Shown in pieces: positions 50,001 through 61,412 of a DNA stretch of 64,000 nt. This DNA is from Nepenthes gracilis. Its lineage: Eukaryota; Streptophyta; Magnoliopsida; Caryophyllales; Nepenthaceae. The DNA is taken from positions 22,674,519 through 22,738,518 of the forward strand of contig BSYO01000005.1 in the NCBI GenBank assembly GCA_033239525.1, in the 5' to 3' direction. The position numbers and the translations under genes were made by a program. Numbering within the stretch: position 1 is the first letter of the stretch; every line of letters begins with the position of its first letter. Below the pieces are notes generated by a model, which was given only the letters and a program-made list of their open reading frames with translations, made no database searches and was not told the origin of the DNA.

Positions 50001-53000
50001 CGGTATGAATTACCTGTATGAATATTTCGGAATGGATGAAATTTTCAGAATGGATGAAAATTTCGAATGGATAGAATTTTCGGAATGGATGAAAATTTTG
50101 GAATAGATAAAATTTTTGGAATTGATGAAATTTTCGGTATGAAATTCTGAAGTAAAATTTTCAGAATGAAAGAATGTCCAGAGTGGACTTAGTTAATGCC
50201 TTGGAATTGTAATCGAAAAGTTGGTCACATATAATATCTGTGCAATCAGTTTTTTTAAACGAAAGTTGACTCTTACAGTTGGTAGCTGATTGATTAAGTC
50301 AACTCTTCCCGACATAGTGGCAATTAGTAGAGTTGGTGGACTGGGTTATGGCAAATTGTAGAGTTCGTAGTAGGTTTTTACACACACACAACCTCCTTAT
50401 TGGATAGGCAACGACTAGAACGAATTTGTATATATATTCTTGTTGGGCATGTAAGCAAAATGTAGAGAAAAGCAAAAAGAAGAAAAACTAAAGAGAGATC
50501 AAGGAGTAACCAAACTTTTACTCTTGTATTATTACTTTTCGTTTTTGTTCTCAACTCTCAAAGAGTTTCTGTAGCTAAAAAAGGAGTTTCTGTAACTATA
50601 TTTATAAGGTAAAATTTATTTTGTGGACTAAATATCCTATAATTTTTTTCTTTCATTTTAGAAGAGAATTTTTTATGTAAAAATAGTGTATTTTTCATCT
50701 TTCTCCCATTGTTGTGTGTGTTTGTGCGTATCATCTTTGTCCAACCGGACATTATCCTTCTTTTTTTTAACAAATGGTATCAGAGACAAGTTCTTTGGGA
50801 TAGTGTTAAACTTTATTGAAACCAATGGAGGTAGAAAATAAGATGATTTGTTTAAATGACACAAATTACGATACATGAAAGAACAAGATGGCCGATCTGC
50901 TATTTATAAAGGCATTGCATTTCTCTATGTTTGCGGCGCAAAATCTTGAGGCAAAGTCAGAGAAAGAATAGGCTTTTGTGCACAAATAGGTTTGCAACTT
51001 CATCCGATAGTTTGTGGATGACAACTTGTATAATTACATCCGAAATGAAACGGATGCGAAGACGTTGTGGGATAAGTTATAAGCTATCTATGCTTCTAAA
51101 ACCATAAACAACAAATTATTTCGCTTGATAAGTTGATGCAAGTGAAATATAAGGAGGGGACGCCCGTTGCCGACCACCTAAATGAATTTCAAGGGTGTGT
51201 TGAACGGTTAAACGACATAGGTATAAAGTTTGAAGATGAAATGTTGGGATTGTGGCTCCTCATGTCCTTACCGAACTCCTAGGAGATGATACGGATCATC
51301 ATTGCAAATACTACTCCAAATGGTATGGTAACCCTTGAGATGGCGAAAGGCGTTGTGTTGAACGAGGAAATGAGACGATAGTTACAATGGACCTCCACCT
51401 CTCAGCACTTTAATTTATTGGTTACGAAGTTCGGGGAAGGAGTAAAGGACATGACCGAAAATTTGGAGAAAAAGGACGGTGTAAGTCTTGCTTAAAGTAT
51501 CAGAACCTTAAATACCACTATTATGGCAAGACTGGCCATATCAAGAACTATTGTTACAAGTAGATGAATGACAACAATAGAGAAGGAAAGGAGAACAATG
51601 GCAAAAAAAGACGAGGTAAGAAGAACGTCTTGATCTTAGTTGTCACTAAAGGAGACCTCTTGGTTATCCACGCGGGAGAAACACAAAGCCTATCGAGGCA
51701 AGAGATGAGTTCGGTGATGGACAGTGGTGCCTCACACCATATGACACCAAGGAAGTCCCACTTCATGAGCTATATGCCCACAAACCACAGGGTTTTGAAG
51801 ATGGGTAATGTTGACTTGTCAATGGTTGTTGGTATCAGAGATATTTGCTTGAGGACAAGCAAAGGGAGCAGGCTCATGTTGAAGGGCATACGACATACCC
51901 CAAATTTGAAGTTGAATGTGATTTCAATCAACAATCTTAATGAAGATGGTTTCATGACGGTGTTTGAAGATGATTAATGAAAACTCACCAAAGGCGCTTC
52001 AATTATGGTAAGAAAAAGTAAGTGGTTAGGTTGGAACCTGATAAAGGCTTGGGTTACTAAGGAAAATGTTAATGTGACCAATGGGGACATTGGTCAATGT
52101 GGCAGGAGGTTGCTAAGGTGGAGTGTAAGGGAGAATGATTCGACAACGAAGAAAGAGTTGAGGGGAGTGGGACTATTTCAAATTTAGTGAAATGGAAGAA
52201 AGTATCATTTAGGCTTGTGGTAACTGACGCCGGAATCCCAATTGAAAGGAAGTTGCCGAAAGGCAGACGATGACGATCGTTGAAAAAAGACGAAGGTTTT
52301 CCGATAAGGTCGTGAGGAAAAGTTTGTTAAGTTTGATCGTTCCATTATGGGTAACTCAACAAATGGATTTGTTATCGGAAGATTTACACACGGTTTGTGG
52401 CAAGTGTAGCGCCAAAATATTCGGTTGGGGCAAAATGGCAAGTTGTACCAAAATGTCTTGATTTGGACAAAATGGTCGGTTGTACAGAAAATGTCGGCTT
52501 GAATTTTTTAGAGTGGAAAATACCTTTTGCTTTTACCAGTATGCTTTTGGCCAAAATGCTTTTGGCCGGTATGGTTTTGGTCTGTATGGTTTTGATTGGT
52601 TTGGAATGCTGGTATGGATTACTTGCATGAAATTTTTAGAATGGATAGAATTTCTGGAATGGATGAAATTTTCAGTATGAAATTCCGGAGTGAAATTTCC
52701 AAAATAAAAGAATGTCCGGAGTGAACTTGGTCAATGTCTGGAACTGCAATCGAAAAGTCGGTTACCTATAATATTTAACGCAATCAGTTTTTTTAGAATT
52801 TCTCTCGACAAAGAGGTGAATAGCAAAGTTGGTGGGCAGAATTGGGCGCAGGTTATAGAGTTGATGTCATGTTTTTATGTACACGCAATTTGCCTATTTG
52901 ATAAGCGATGACTAAAATAAATTTGTATATATATGTATCCTAGACATGCAAGCAAAATATAAAAAGAAGTGAGAAGAAGAAAAATTTAAAAGAAATCAAG

Positions 53001-54999
53001 AAGTAGCCAGACTTTCACTATTATATTCTTACTCTTTATTTTTTATCTTAACTTTTGAAGGGCTTCTGTAGTAAAAAAAAAAAAAAAGATTTTATAACCA
53101 TATTTACATAATAAAATTTATTTTATAAATTAAGTATCCCGTAATTTTTTTCTGTTATTTTAAAATAAAATTTTTTAAATAAAATTGTGTATTCTTCTTT
53201 TTTCTTTCATATCTTATGTGTATATTTGTGCGTATCATCATTGTTCAACCAGCTATTATCTTTTGTTTTTTCTAACACTAATTACACAAATTAGGCTATA
53301 ATTTTAATTTTGATTGTTATTTATTTGTTTTAAAGTTTTGATTTGACTTGCTGATCTGACTCTTCTGAAGAGTATCTGCCTTATAACATTTATTTTAAAA
53401 AATAAATTTATTAATAAAAGATCTAATAATATATCTAATTTTAATATTAAATAGATCAGTAAAGAATATTTATTCAATGAAGATCACACTAGTAGGAATG
53501 CAAACCAGAATAGTGTCTAAATAAGTATCATCTACGCAGGGAGGCCGGATTTCCTTTCGCGGGCAGGTGAATAACTACAAGAACACAGTCTCCCAAGTGA
53601 TTGACATACTTGGGGACGAGCATTCAGCATCAAATTATCTTCGCAAGTGCATATACTCCATTGCTCTTGGCAGCAACGATTACCTGAATAACTACTTCAT
53701 GCCGCTGCTTTACTCAACAGACAGACAGTATACGCCACATGAATTTGCCGCTGCTCTTATTCATGATTATTCTCAGCAAATCAAGGTTAGTGTACAGTAA
53801 TTAATGCAGAGGTTAATAAGTTTATAGGAAATCTTGATTAAGCTAATCGTCATCAAGAGGATAATCAATCGTGGGTAATGCAGACGCTTTATGATTATGG
53901 AGCAAGAAAGTTTGTGTTGACTGGAGTGGGTCCGATAGGCTGCAGTCCTTCTGAATTGGCTCAGCACAGCGCAGACGGCAACACTTGTGATGAGATGATC
54001 AACTCTGCTAATCAGATGTTCAACATGAAGCTTAAATCCCTTGTCGATGAATTCCATGGACAGATGGTTGATGCGCGGTTCATTTATATCGATGCTTATG
54101 GAATTTTCAGGGACATAATCCAAAACGCTTCTTCTTATGGTATGTCCCCTTTCCTTGTTTGGGTTCATCCGAGTGCTCTTATATTATATTTTTTATAAAA
54201 TAATTTTTTAAAGTATCAAAATATTTAATTAAAATATATCTCAAATAATTAAAAGACAAAGAATGTGATTGTATTTTTATTTACCAAATGGCTTCTTCAA
54301 TTTAATAGTAACACTCAAATTTTCAAAAAATTACAAAATGAAATGACTTACTCATAATGTGTCAAAATATATCAAGATAAAAAATAATAGTAAAATTTCT
54401 CATGCATACACCTTCATACTGGTTTGCATTTTTTCACCCGATGCAGTATAATAATGCTCAAGCTCCATCGTTGCTATGTCAAAAAGTGATACGCTAACCC
54501 TGGAGAAAGGCTTTTGCTTCTTAGCTGCTCTGGTGCATAGAACTTTTGTTGTTTTCTAAGGTCCATCATTGACATATTTATATACCAATTCAGTAAAGTA
54601 GAAAAACTATTGGTCTTCAGGATATGCCGATCAAACTTATAAATAATAAGCCACATATTTATTCGACCAAAGTAAAAAATCCTTCCCCAAAAATAAGCAT
54701 TTTATTTTTTGTTGTAAGGTTATATAGTTCCTAATGTGACATATAATTAAAAGCATTTTATGATCTGAATTTCAGGGTTCACAGTTACAAATAGAGGGTG
54801 CTGTGGATCAGGCAAGAACAATGGCCAAATTACGTGTCTACCTTTGCAGATGCCATGCATGAACAGGAATAAGTATGCCTTCTGGGATGCTTATCATCCA
54901 ACCGAAGCTGCTAATATTATCATTGCAAAAAGGTCATATCGGGCTCGTTATTTATCTGATGCCTACCCATTTGGTATTGAAAAACTAGCTAATATCTAA
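47015..54999 (+). CDS. GDSL esterase/lipase, five exons, 376 residues
   Basis: Exons 47015-47294, 48692-48816, 53540-53785, 53884-54139 and 54776-54999 join in frame with GT-AG introns. Residues 19-38 form a hydrophobic signal peptide ([14 protein letters not shown]), so the enzyme is probably secreted. The family's conserved blocks are present: [13 protein letters not shown], with nucleophile Ser50; [13 protein letters not shown] (117-127); III, GSNDY with oxyanion Asn181; [12 protein letters not shown] with Asp340 and His343. The family hydrolyses ester and lipid substrates; this member's substrate cannot be told. Length is normal for the family. The start gives the only in-frame signal peptide and follows a TATA box by about 100 bp. 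Intron 2 (4.7 kb) contains a copia element. All exons and splice sites look intact, so the gene is probably functional unless the intron insertion impairs splicing. Confidence 0.94.
47990..48660. other. AT-rich tract in intron 1 of the lipase gene
   Basis: Long stretches of TTAATTAAATAATT-type palindromic sequence with no coding content. They may be remnants of AT-rich MITEs. Confidence 0.35.
49635..50772 (+). repeat. 5' LTR of the intronic copia element
   Basis: It begins TGTTGGGTTTAGTTACTCCC and ends TCCAACCGGACATTATCC...TTAACA. The core (about 49800-50180) is a minisatellite of TTTTGGCCGGTATGC- and GGAATGGATGAAATTTTC-like units. At 1138 bp it is longer than the 3' LTR (953 bp), mainly because of more repeat units. 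Confidence 0.9.
50825..51974 (+). pseudogene. gag and protease relic of the intronic copia element
   Basis: It starts [17 protein letters not shown] and is then broken by several stops and at least one frameshift. Recognisable parts are [26 protein letters not shown] and [15 protein letters not shown] (capsid), a degenerate zinc knuckle ([16 protein letters not shown], about 51517-51564), and the aspartic protease with [12 protein letters not shown] (51717-51752) followed by VLKMGN and [14 protein letters not shown]. The sequence then ends in a short unassigned stretch before the 3' LTR. Confidence 0.85.
52325..53277 (+). repeat. 3' LTR of the intronic copia element
   Basis: It begins TGTTAAGTTTGATCGTTCC and ends TTCAACCAGCTATTATC...TCTAACA. 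It has a shorter minisatellite core (about 52440-52690) of the same TTTTGGCCGGTATGG type. The many differences from the 5' LTR indicate an old insertion. Confidence 0.88.
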
Positions 55000-55878
55000 A
55001 TCATATGATGGACCTTTGATCATTATTTTGAAAGAAAAAAGAAAAATACATAATTCTCCATCATCACATCAATAATTTAAAAAAAAGACAATTTTTTTTT
55101 CTTATTTTTTTGGGTTCACCTTATTATTATTATTATTATTATTATTATTGTTTAAAGTATCATATTGTTGTCATTGGCCAGTTCCCATGAATGTGCCAAA
55201 GTATTGAATTTAGTGTAATTTTAGCAGTAAGAATCCCACCATTTTAGCTTCTGAGATGCTGGAAAATACCATTTGTATGGAGAGCTACATGACAGTGATA
55301 ATAACATCCAGAACAGATAATAATAAACTTATCATAAATGCGTGTATTATTATTTTATTCATTTTATGCATATTTATGTGTAATATTTTTTCTCATGTAC
55401 TATTAAAATGGTCCCACATAACATGTATATATTAGTAATCTATTAAAATAAAGAAAGGATATAATTTCACATGATTTTATTTTATTTTATTAAATGTGTT
55501 TTTTTTTTTTTGGTGAATTAGATCTTTAGAATAAAAAATATATTTATATATTCACAAAATTGATTTCTCTTTTTTTTTTCCTTGTAAATAGTAGAGCTAT
55601 CTATCTTATATATGTGGATAAAAAGGCAATTTTTTCTTGATTTACATTATGAGAAATTTGATATTTGAAAGAGCAAAGGCTTATTATCTTCCTATTCATT
55701 CTGATTTTAAGAATGAATTATCTTTTATATAAAATTATATAGACCTCATTGACCAAAAAGATAAAGATAATGGAAGAAAAATCAATATTAGATTTTTTTA
55801 TTAAAAAGTTATAGATTCACATATATTATAAATATTTAAATTTGTATTATTAAATTATAAAATAATAATATTATTATT

Positions 55879-55918
<40 letters not shown>

Positions 55919-57198
55919 ATAAAACTAGTGTAGATTACCTTATCCTAACACAGTTAACAGATCACATAGGCCTATTGAATGCTTACTGTCCCAGAAAATT
56001 TGGATTCCAACAGTGATGACAGAACAAGAAGAGGCCGTGTTCGTTCTCCGCAGAGTATATATTTTGTCATGTATTTAATTTTTTAAAATATAAATTTTAT
56101 ATAAAAAATCAAATACAGGATAAAATACTTGCTCCGTGGAGTAGGATCCCATGCTGAATCAGAAAAGTAATGTGTGGACAAGATTTTTTACCCCCAAAGA
56201 GAGTTGGAATAGTGAAAATTAAAAACAAAAAAAGACCATTTTTTAAAAAAATTTAACTTTTTTTCAGTATTGATTTCAAATTAGGTAAAATTTTAGCCAA
56301 ATTAACCACATTCAAAGCTATATTTCATGTATATGACACCAACAAATCAAATATAAATATATAAATTGAGGGCTAGTTTTTTTTTTTTTTTTTTTTTGGT
56401 ATTACGTGTTACAGATTTATATAATTTCATTAAAATTAATATCAAAACAGTGCATATAAATAAAATTTAGAAGATAAAAGTTCATAAAACTATAAATAAA
56501 ATGTATATATATATATTACTCACATTTAGTTGAATTTGAAATATGGGTTGGCCTCGATTTGCTTTAAAGCTATACATAAGTTAACAGGCCTGGCTGGCTC
56601 GTTTAAATTGTGCAATCATAAAGGTTTGATTTTATTATTTTTCTGTGTTTTGTTGGGTGGTGAGGATTTTTTAATAGGATTTTTTATAATTTAAATAATT
56701 AGTATTATGATAATATATTGAAACATATTAAGTATATTTTATAATTATAATCATTTAATTATAAAAGTAAATATACTTACCCATAGAAATATGAGAAAAT
56801 TAAGATTAAAGGCATGCAGCTAACAGTTAAGCTATGGCAAAGGGTTATTATCTTTGATCTCTGATTTTCGTATCTCCGGAGATTTTAAAAAAGGAGAAAT
56901 AATTTTCATACAAATACTTATATATTTATTTTTATTATAATTATCAAAATTTGTGAAAGAAGAGATGGGAGAGTAAAAAAATTAAAATAAAATGATATTT
57001 ATATTTATTTTTAATTATTTTAATATAAATAAATACATAAAATAGTATTATTCTTTAGAAAAATACTTGTTGTTTAAAATTTTCCGTTAATCTTTCACAG
57101 TTCTTTTGCTTTTCTTTCATATTTCCTAATAATTTAGTGAAAAAATTAATATAGGTTTCAGAACTTCCTAATATGTGTATTCTAAAGTTTCAAAAAAG
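55000..57198. other. Downstream of the lipase gene; simple repeats, possible small MITE
   Basis: No further gene. (ATT)n lies at about 55122-55150 and (TA)n at about 55885-55916. A T-run lies at 56377-56398. About 56049-56145 has inverted arms, CTCCGCAGAGTATATATTTTGTC and the complement of GATAAAATACTTGCTCCGTGGAG, that may be a MITE of about 100 bp. Confidence 0.45.
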
Positions 57199-57883
57199 TG
57201 TTGAGATTCGGATTGCTTATTTAAATTGTGAAAAAATATTTAACAGTATAATAAATAATCAACATTTATAAATAATAAAGTAAGATACGATTTTTATATA
57301 AAAAATTTCTTTTAAAAAGAGAAATAAAATTATGGGACTAAAAATCTGTAAATATTTTTCATTATATAATATTTTGATTACATAAATTTTAAATATAATG
57401 TTACAATATCCTAACATAAATAAGCCTAAAGAGTAGAGAATATAAAATAAAATCAATAGATATTTTTTTCAATTTCAAGAAAAGTGTACACAAGGCCAAT
57501 AGAGATTGAAATTCGATTCGAAACTCAACCGAATACTTAAAATTTTCTCTTTTCTCTTCATTTTCTCTTACAGATGGCGCTCAAAGTAAAAATGGTTAAC
57601 TGTAAAAATGTATCGACGCGTTTTTATACCGTGAGCTGCGCTTGAGTATCTATCAGGTGCATTTCAAGTGCGTGTGCCTCAGGAAACGGTGTCTCAGATG
57701 CGCCTCGAGCGCAATATTCTTGGAATCAGCACCTCAAGCGCCCATTAAGTGTGTCTTAAGTATGATGCTTTTGGAATTTGCACCTCAAGCCTTTGTCGCG
57801 TGTGTGAAAAATTTATCATCCGTATCACTAATTGGTACATTAAATGAGTATATGTTTTTACGGGAGTGACTTATAATCCAACA
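57199..57883 (-). mobile_element. Solo LTR of the copia family, - orientation
   Basis: It begins TGTTGAGATTCGGATTGCTTAT and ends TTTTTACGGGAGTGACTTATAATCCAACA, matching the ends of the solo LTR 12436-13194 and the 2987-8719 LTRs. The GC-richer part (57620-57800) has GCCTCGAGCGC, CTCAAGCGCCC and TTGGAAT motifs. The flanking five-mers are AAAAG and AAAAA. No internal region is present. A frame of about 75 codons inside it is a by-product of the GC-rich segment. Confidence 0.85.
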
Positions 57884-58289
57884 AAAAAAAAAAGACAAGT
57901 TAACCTATTTATCATACTAAAAAATGTTATAGTTTCAACCAAATATCAGGTATATATATATATAATCATTATGAATTGTAATAATTATATAATTTAGTAA
58001 AATGATGAATTGTATCATTTCTATTTTCACATTTTATTTTACATTATATGTATAAAAATAATGATGATTTAATTTGAACATTTAAAAAAGTAATTTCTTT
58101 ATATATAAGTTATGAATTATTATTTTGTATTTCAACGATTAAATATTTATTCATCCTCTTTAGGTATTCATAGGTACAAAAGCCTTGTATCAAGTAATAT
58201 TAGGGGCATACTCTAATCTTAAACCCACTTTAGTGTAAATGGCAACAAAGTAATATCTGACTATTCCTCCCTACTCTAACGATAACATT

Positions 58290-59690
58290 TGTCTACTGAA
58301 AAGTTTGCATGAAGGCATCTCTAAAATCCTTAGACAAGCATGTTTAGCACAGCTTGCAAAAATGGACTTCACTCACTTCCATTGAAAATGATACTATTAG
58401 AATTAGAAATTCTTCTACTTGATCTCAAGATGAACTGATTGAATTAAACTAGAATAGTAGGGTTGAGAATACTTTATCTGGTGTAATTTCTCCCAACGAA
58501 TTTAAACATACTTTCATATATCAAAATGTTAATGATAATTAAAAATTTCTCAAAGTCACATACAAGGATACCAAAATAGTTAAAAATTTAAAGTTACAAA
58601 TATTAACCTCATAATTTGAGGAAATCAAAATAGAAGAAGATATATAATTTGACATATTTTATGCTTGATTCAATGATATTATCAACTTCATGTTAAATTT
58701 CAACAAGAGAATTTCTGCATAAAAAATTATTAGAAAATGGTTGAGATATTTACCTAAAAGATTTAGGCCTAGGGTTACAGTAACAGAGAAAAGGAAAGAT
58801 TTAGATACCTTAAAATTGAATAATTGATAGGATTATTATAAATAAATGAACTTACTCCACCATAAAATTCAAAAAAAAAAAAATCTATTACTATAAATAC
58901 TTTAAAATACAAAATTGAAGAGAAATCTGACGATGAATAGTTAGATGATGAAAAAAATTAGTTTATTTATTAAGAAATTTAAGAAATTCTTCAGGTGCAA
59001 TAAAAATCAAATGAATTAGACAAAGGAACAGCTAACAAAACCATATAATTAAAAAATTAGAAATTAGGGAGGCTAAGATTTCAAATTTGAAAAAGAACAC
59101 AAAATGTTCAGTATTTTAGGTGTCATGATTATTGTCATATTAGAACGAAATGATAAAATTATCTAAGATTCAAAAAAGAGTTATAAAATATCACATTGTT
59201 GGATAATGAAGAAATAAGGATGAACAAAATTAGAACAATTATTAAGTTAATTATATGGCTTCTATATCTACAATTACAAGTAATGAGATGCTTATTGAAA
59301 GAACGAACGATGAGGTTGAGATTGATGATTATGATCTAGAAGAAGTAAACAAACATCCATTTAAAGAAAGCCTAAAATTTAAAAAGAAAAATAGGGTATA
59401 TTCTAATAGAGTAGAATTAGAGAATGATAAGAAAATTTAGGCACCCAACTTTATGACTCATCTAAAAGTTTTTTAAAATCAAAGAAGAGAAAGAGGGTTT
59501 AGGAAACAAAGGTAAAATCTTTAGAGAGAAAACTAGAAAAATATAAATCTCAACTTTATAACTTTAATTAATAGCACCAATGGATTATATCATTTGTTAA
59601 GTATGGTAAAAGTTGCTAGGAATAATAAAGGGTTTAGGGTTTAAGAAAAATTCATTTAATGTAAACAATTGTTAGAAAATAATCTTTATT
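58290..59690 (+). pseudogene. Decayed copia-type gag
   Basis: Read with stops and frameshifts, 58726-58830 gives RKWLRYLPKRFRPRVTVTEK followed by KDLDTLKL, the well-conserved end of the plant copia capsid (K-LRSLPKRF-PKVTAIEE-KDLDT). About 59109-59165 gives FRCHDYCHIRTK, a degenerate CCHC zinc knuckle (C-EC-G-GHI-T-C). A Ser/Glu-rich spacer follows, including the one sizeable open piece at 59255-59440. No LTR or pol could be tied to it. The wording is closest to gag of the SIRE/Maximus type. Confidence 0.6.
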
Positions 59691-60755
59691 CATACATCTT
59701 TAAAAAAATGATAATAAAATATTAAAAATATGACTCTAAAAATCATATCACATGCTCATGTTTCAAAAACACAAAATGTGTCGATTAAGAATCACTATTT
59801 GCTCTAACTCAAAGAATTTCCAAACCAGATGCACTTCTCTTAGGACTCAACATTTTATTTTTAGATGTACTTATTTTGAAAATTTTTATTATTAATAGAG
59901 ATGTCATGTCCTCATATATTCAAATAATTAATTGATTGACTATTATAGCCTGACTTATAATTTAATTCAATCTTTAATTTATAAATAATATTTTAAAAAA
60001 TATTTAAATATATTTTATTAATTTTTTATAATGATTCTCATTTAACTAAAATAAAAAAATAACACATTGAAAAACAAATATATAAATTTTTTCTCTTATT
60101 TTGAAAACAAATTATTTTTATCAAATCAAAGTAGTATTCTCACTATGATACTTGCACTGAAGAAATATACAATGATAATTTGTCAAAAATTTTAGTATTT
60201 TAAGATGTAGTGCTCATATTAAGGTATAAACCTTCAAAATCTTATGAAATTGTAGCAAAACTAATATATATCATATAATATATAATATCAAAAAAGTAAG
60301 CAAATATCACATGTATAAATATTCAAATAAGAATTGATAAGAGCTTTGTAAAATGTTAAGTAATAAAGAAAGAAAAAGATTTAGATATATTTATCTTCTC
60401 TTATATTTATCAAATATTTGCTTAAAAATATTTCAAATTTACTTCTTCATTCCTTTCTCTCCTCATTCTCTTTTCTTCTTAAATTTTCATGAGAAATGTA
60501 CAAAATATTAGCAAAAATACTTTAACAGATTGACGTACATGTATTAGTTAAGTGAGAGTCATGCACAAATATTAATTTTAGTATTTGCACAAGGGCCTAT
60601 TAGATATGTATTGGGCATTGCAATTCTAAAGTAAACATCCACGAGCGCTACTTATGTGTACATTAAGCATAGTGATTTTATTTAAAATACACTTATATAT
60701 GGTTTAGGCTTATGTCTATATCTTGATGATTCAATAGTTAATTTGTAACATAAAC
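59691..60755. other. AT-rich intergenic DNA, nothing recognised
   Basis: No coding or repeat structure stands out. Confidence 0.35.
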
Positions 60756-60764
60756 TAACATTTA

Positions 60765-61412
60765 ACATTTTTAATTTATAAATTTATTAAAATTTAACAT
60801 CATTATATAAATCTTAATATTTGGATCTCATATACTTAGTTTTCTCCCTTTCTGTTATTTTCTCTCATTTTTAAGAATATTTGAAGTAAGGTAAATGAAA
60901 GTTTTTCACTATCATCAAATTATACTAATTATGTAGAGGTTGTCTTAGATTAATACTAAATTCCTTTGTAATAGTTTAAATATTACATGTCCAAATTTAG
61001 TAAAATTTAACATCTTATTTAAATTTTAGGCTTTCAATTTGAGTTTTCTCCTTTTTCTCATTTTCTCTAATTTTTATAAATCTTTGCAATAAAGTAAAAT
61101 CAAAATTTTTTAATGTCATCAAATTATACTAATAATTTAAAGGTTGTTTCATATTAAAACATAATCCTTTTGTAATGGTTTAAACATTATAGGTCCAAAT
61201 TTACTTAAATTTAATATCATTATATAAATTGAATGATTTAAATCTCACATAGATGATTTTCTCTCTCTCATTTTCTCTAATTTTTATGAATATTTTCAAA
61301 AATTAAAATCAAAATGTTTTACTATCACGGAAATTATACTAATAATTTAGAGGTTTCCTTTGATTAATACCAAATCCCTTTGTAGTAGTTTAAACGTTAC
61401 ATGTCCAAATTA
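60765..61412. repeat. Tandem repeat, unit about 207 bp, three copies
   Basis: The phrase TTTGTAATAGTTTAAATATTACATGTCCAAATTT recurs with changes at about 60965, 61169 and 61379. Between these lie a TTTTCTC...CATTTTCTCTAATTTTTAT block and a TCATCAAATTATACTAATAATTTA-AGGTTG block, also repeated. Period is 204-210 bp. No coding content. Confidence 0.82.

Larger units (their letters stand above)
49630..53282 (+). mobile_element. Internally deleted copia element in intron 2 of the lipase gene
   Basis: The element runs 49635-53277, with flanking TTAAT (49630-49634) and CTAAT (53278-53282), a target duplication with one mismatch. The LTRs are 49635-50772 and 52325-53277. TGGTATCAGAGAC (50775-50787) is the initiator-tRNA primer site, and GAGGAAAAG just before 52325 is the purine tract. 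Only 1.55 kb lies between the LTRs, enough for gag and protease but not integrase, reverse transcriptase and RNase H. It is therefore a deletion derivative that could not move by itself. Confidence 0.92.
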
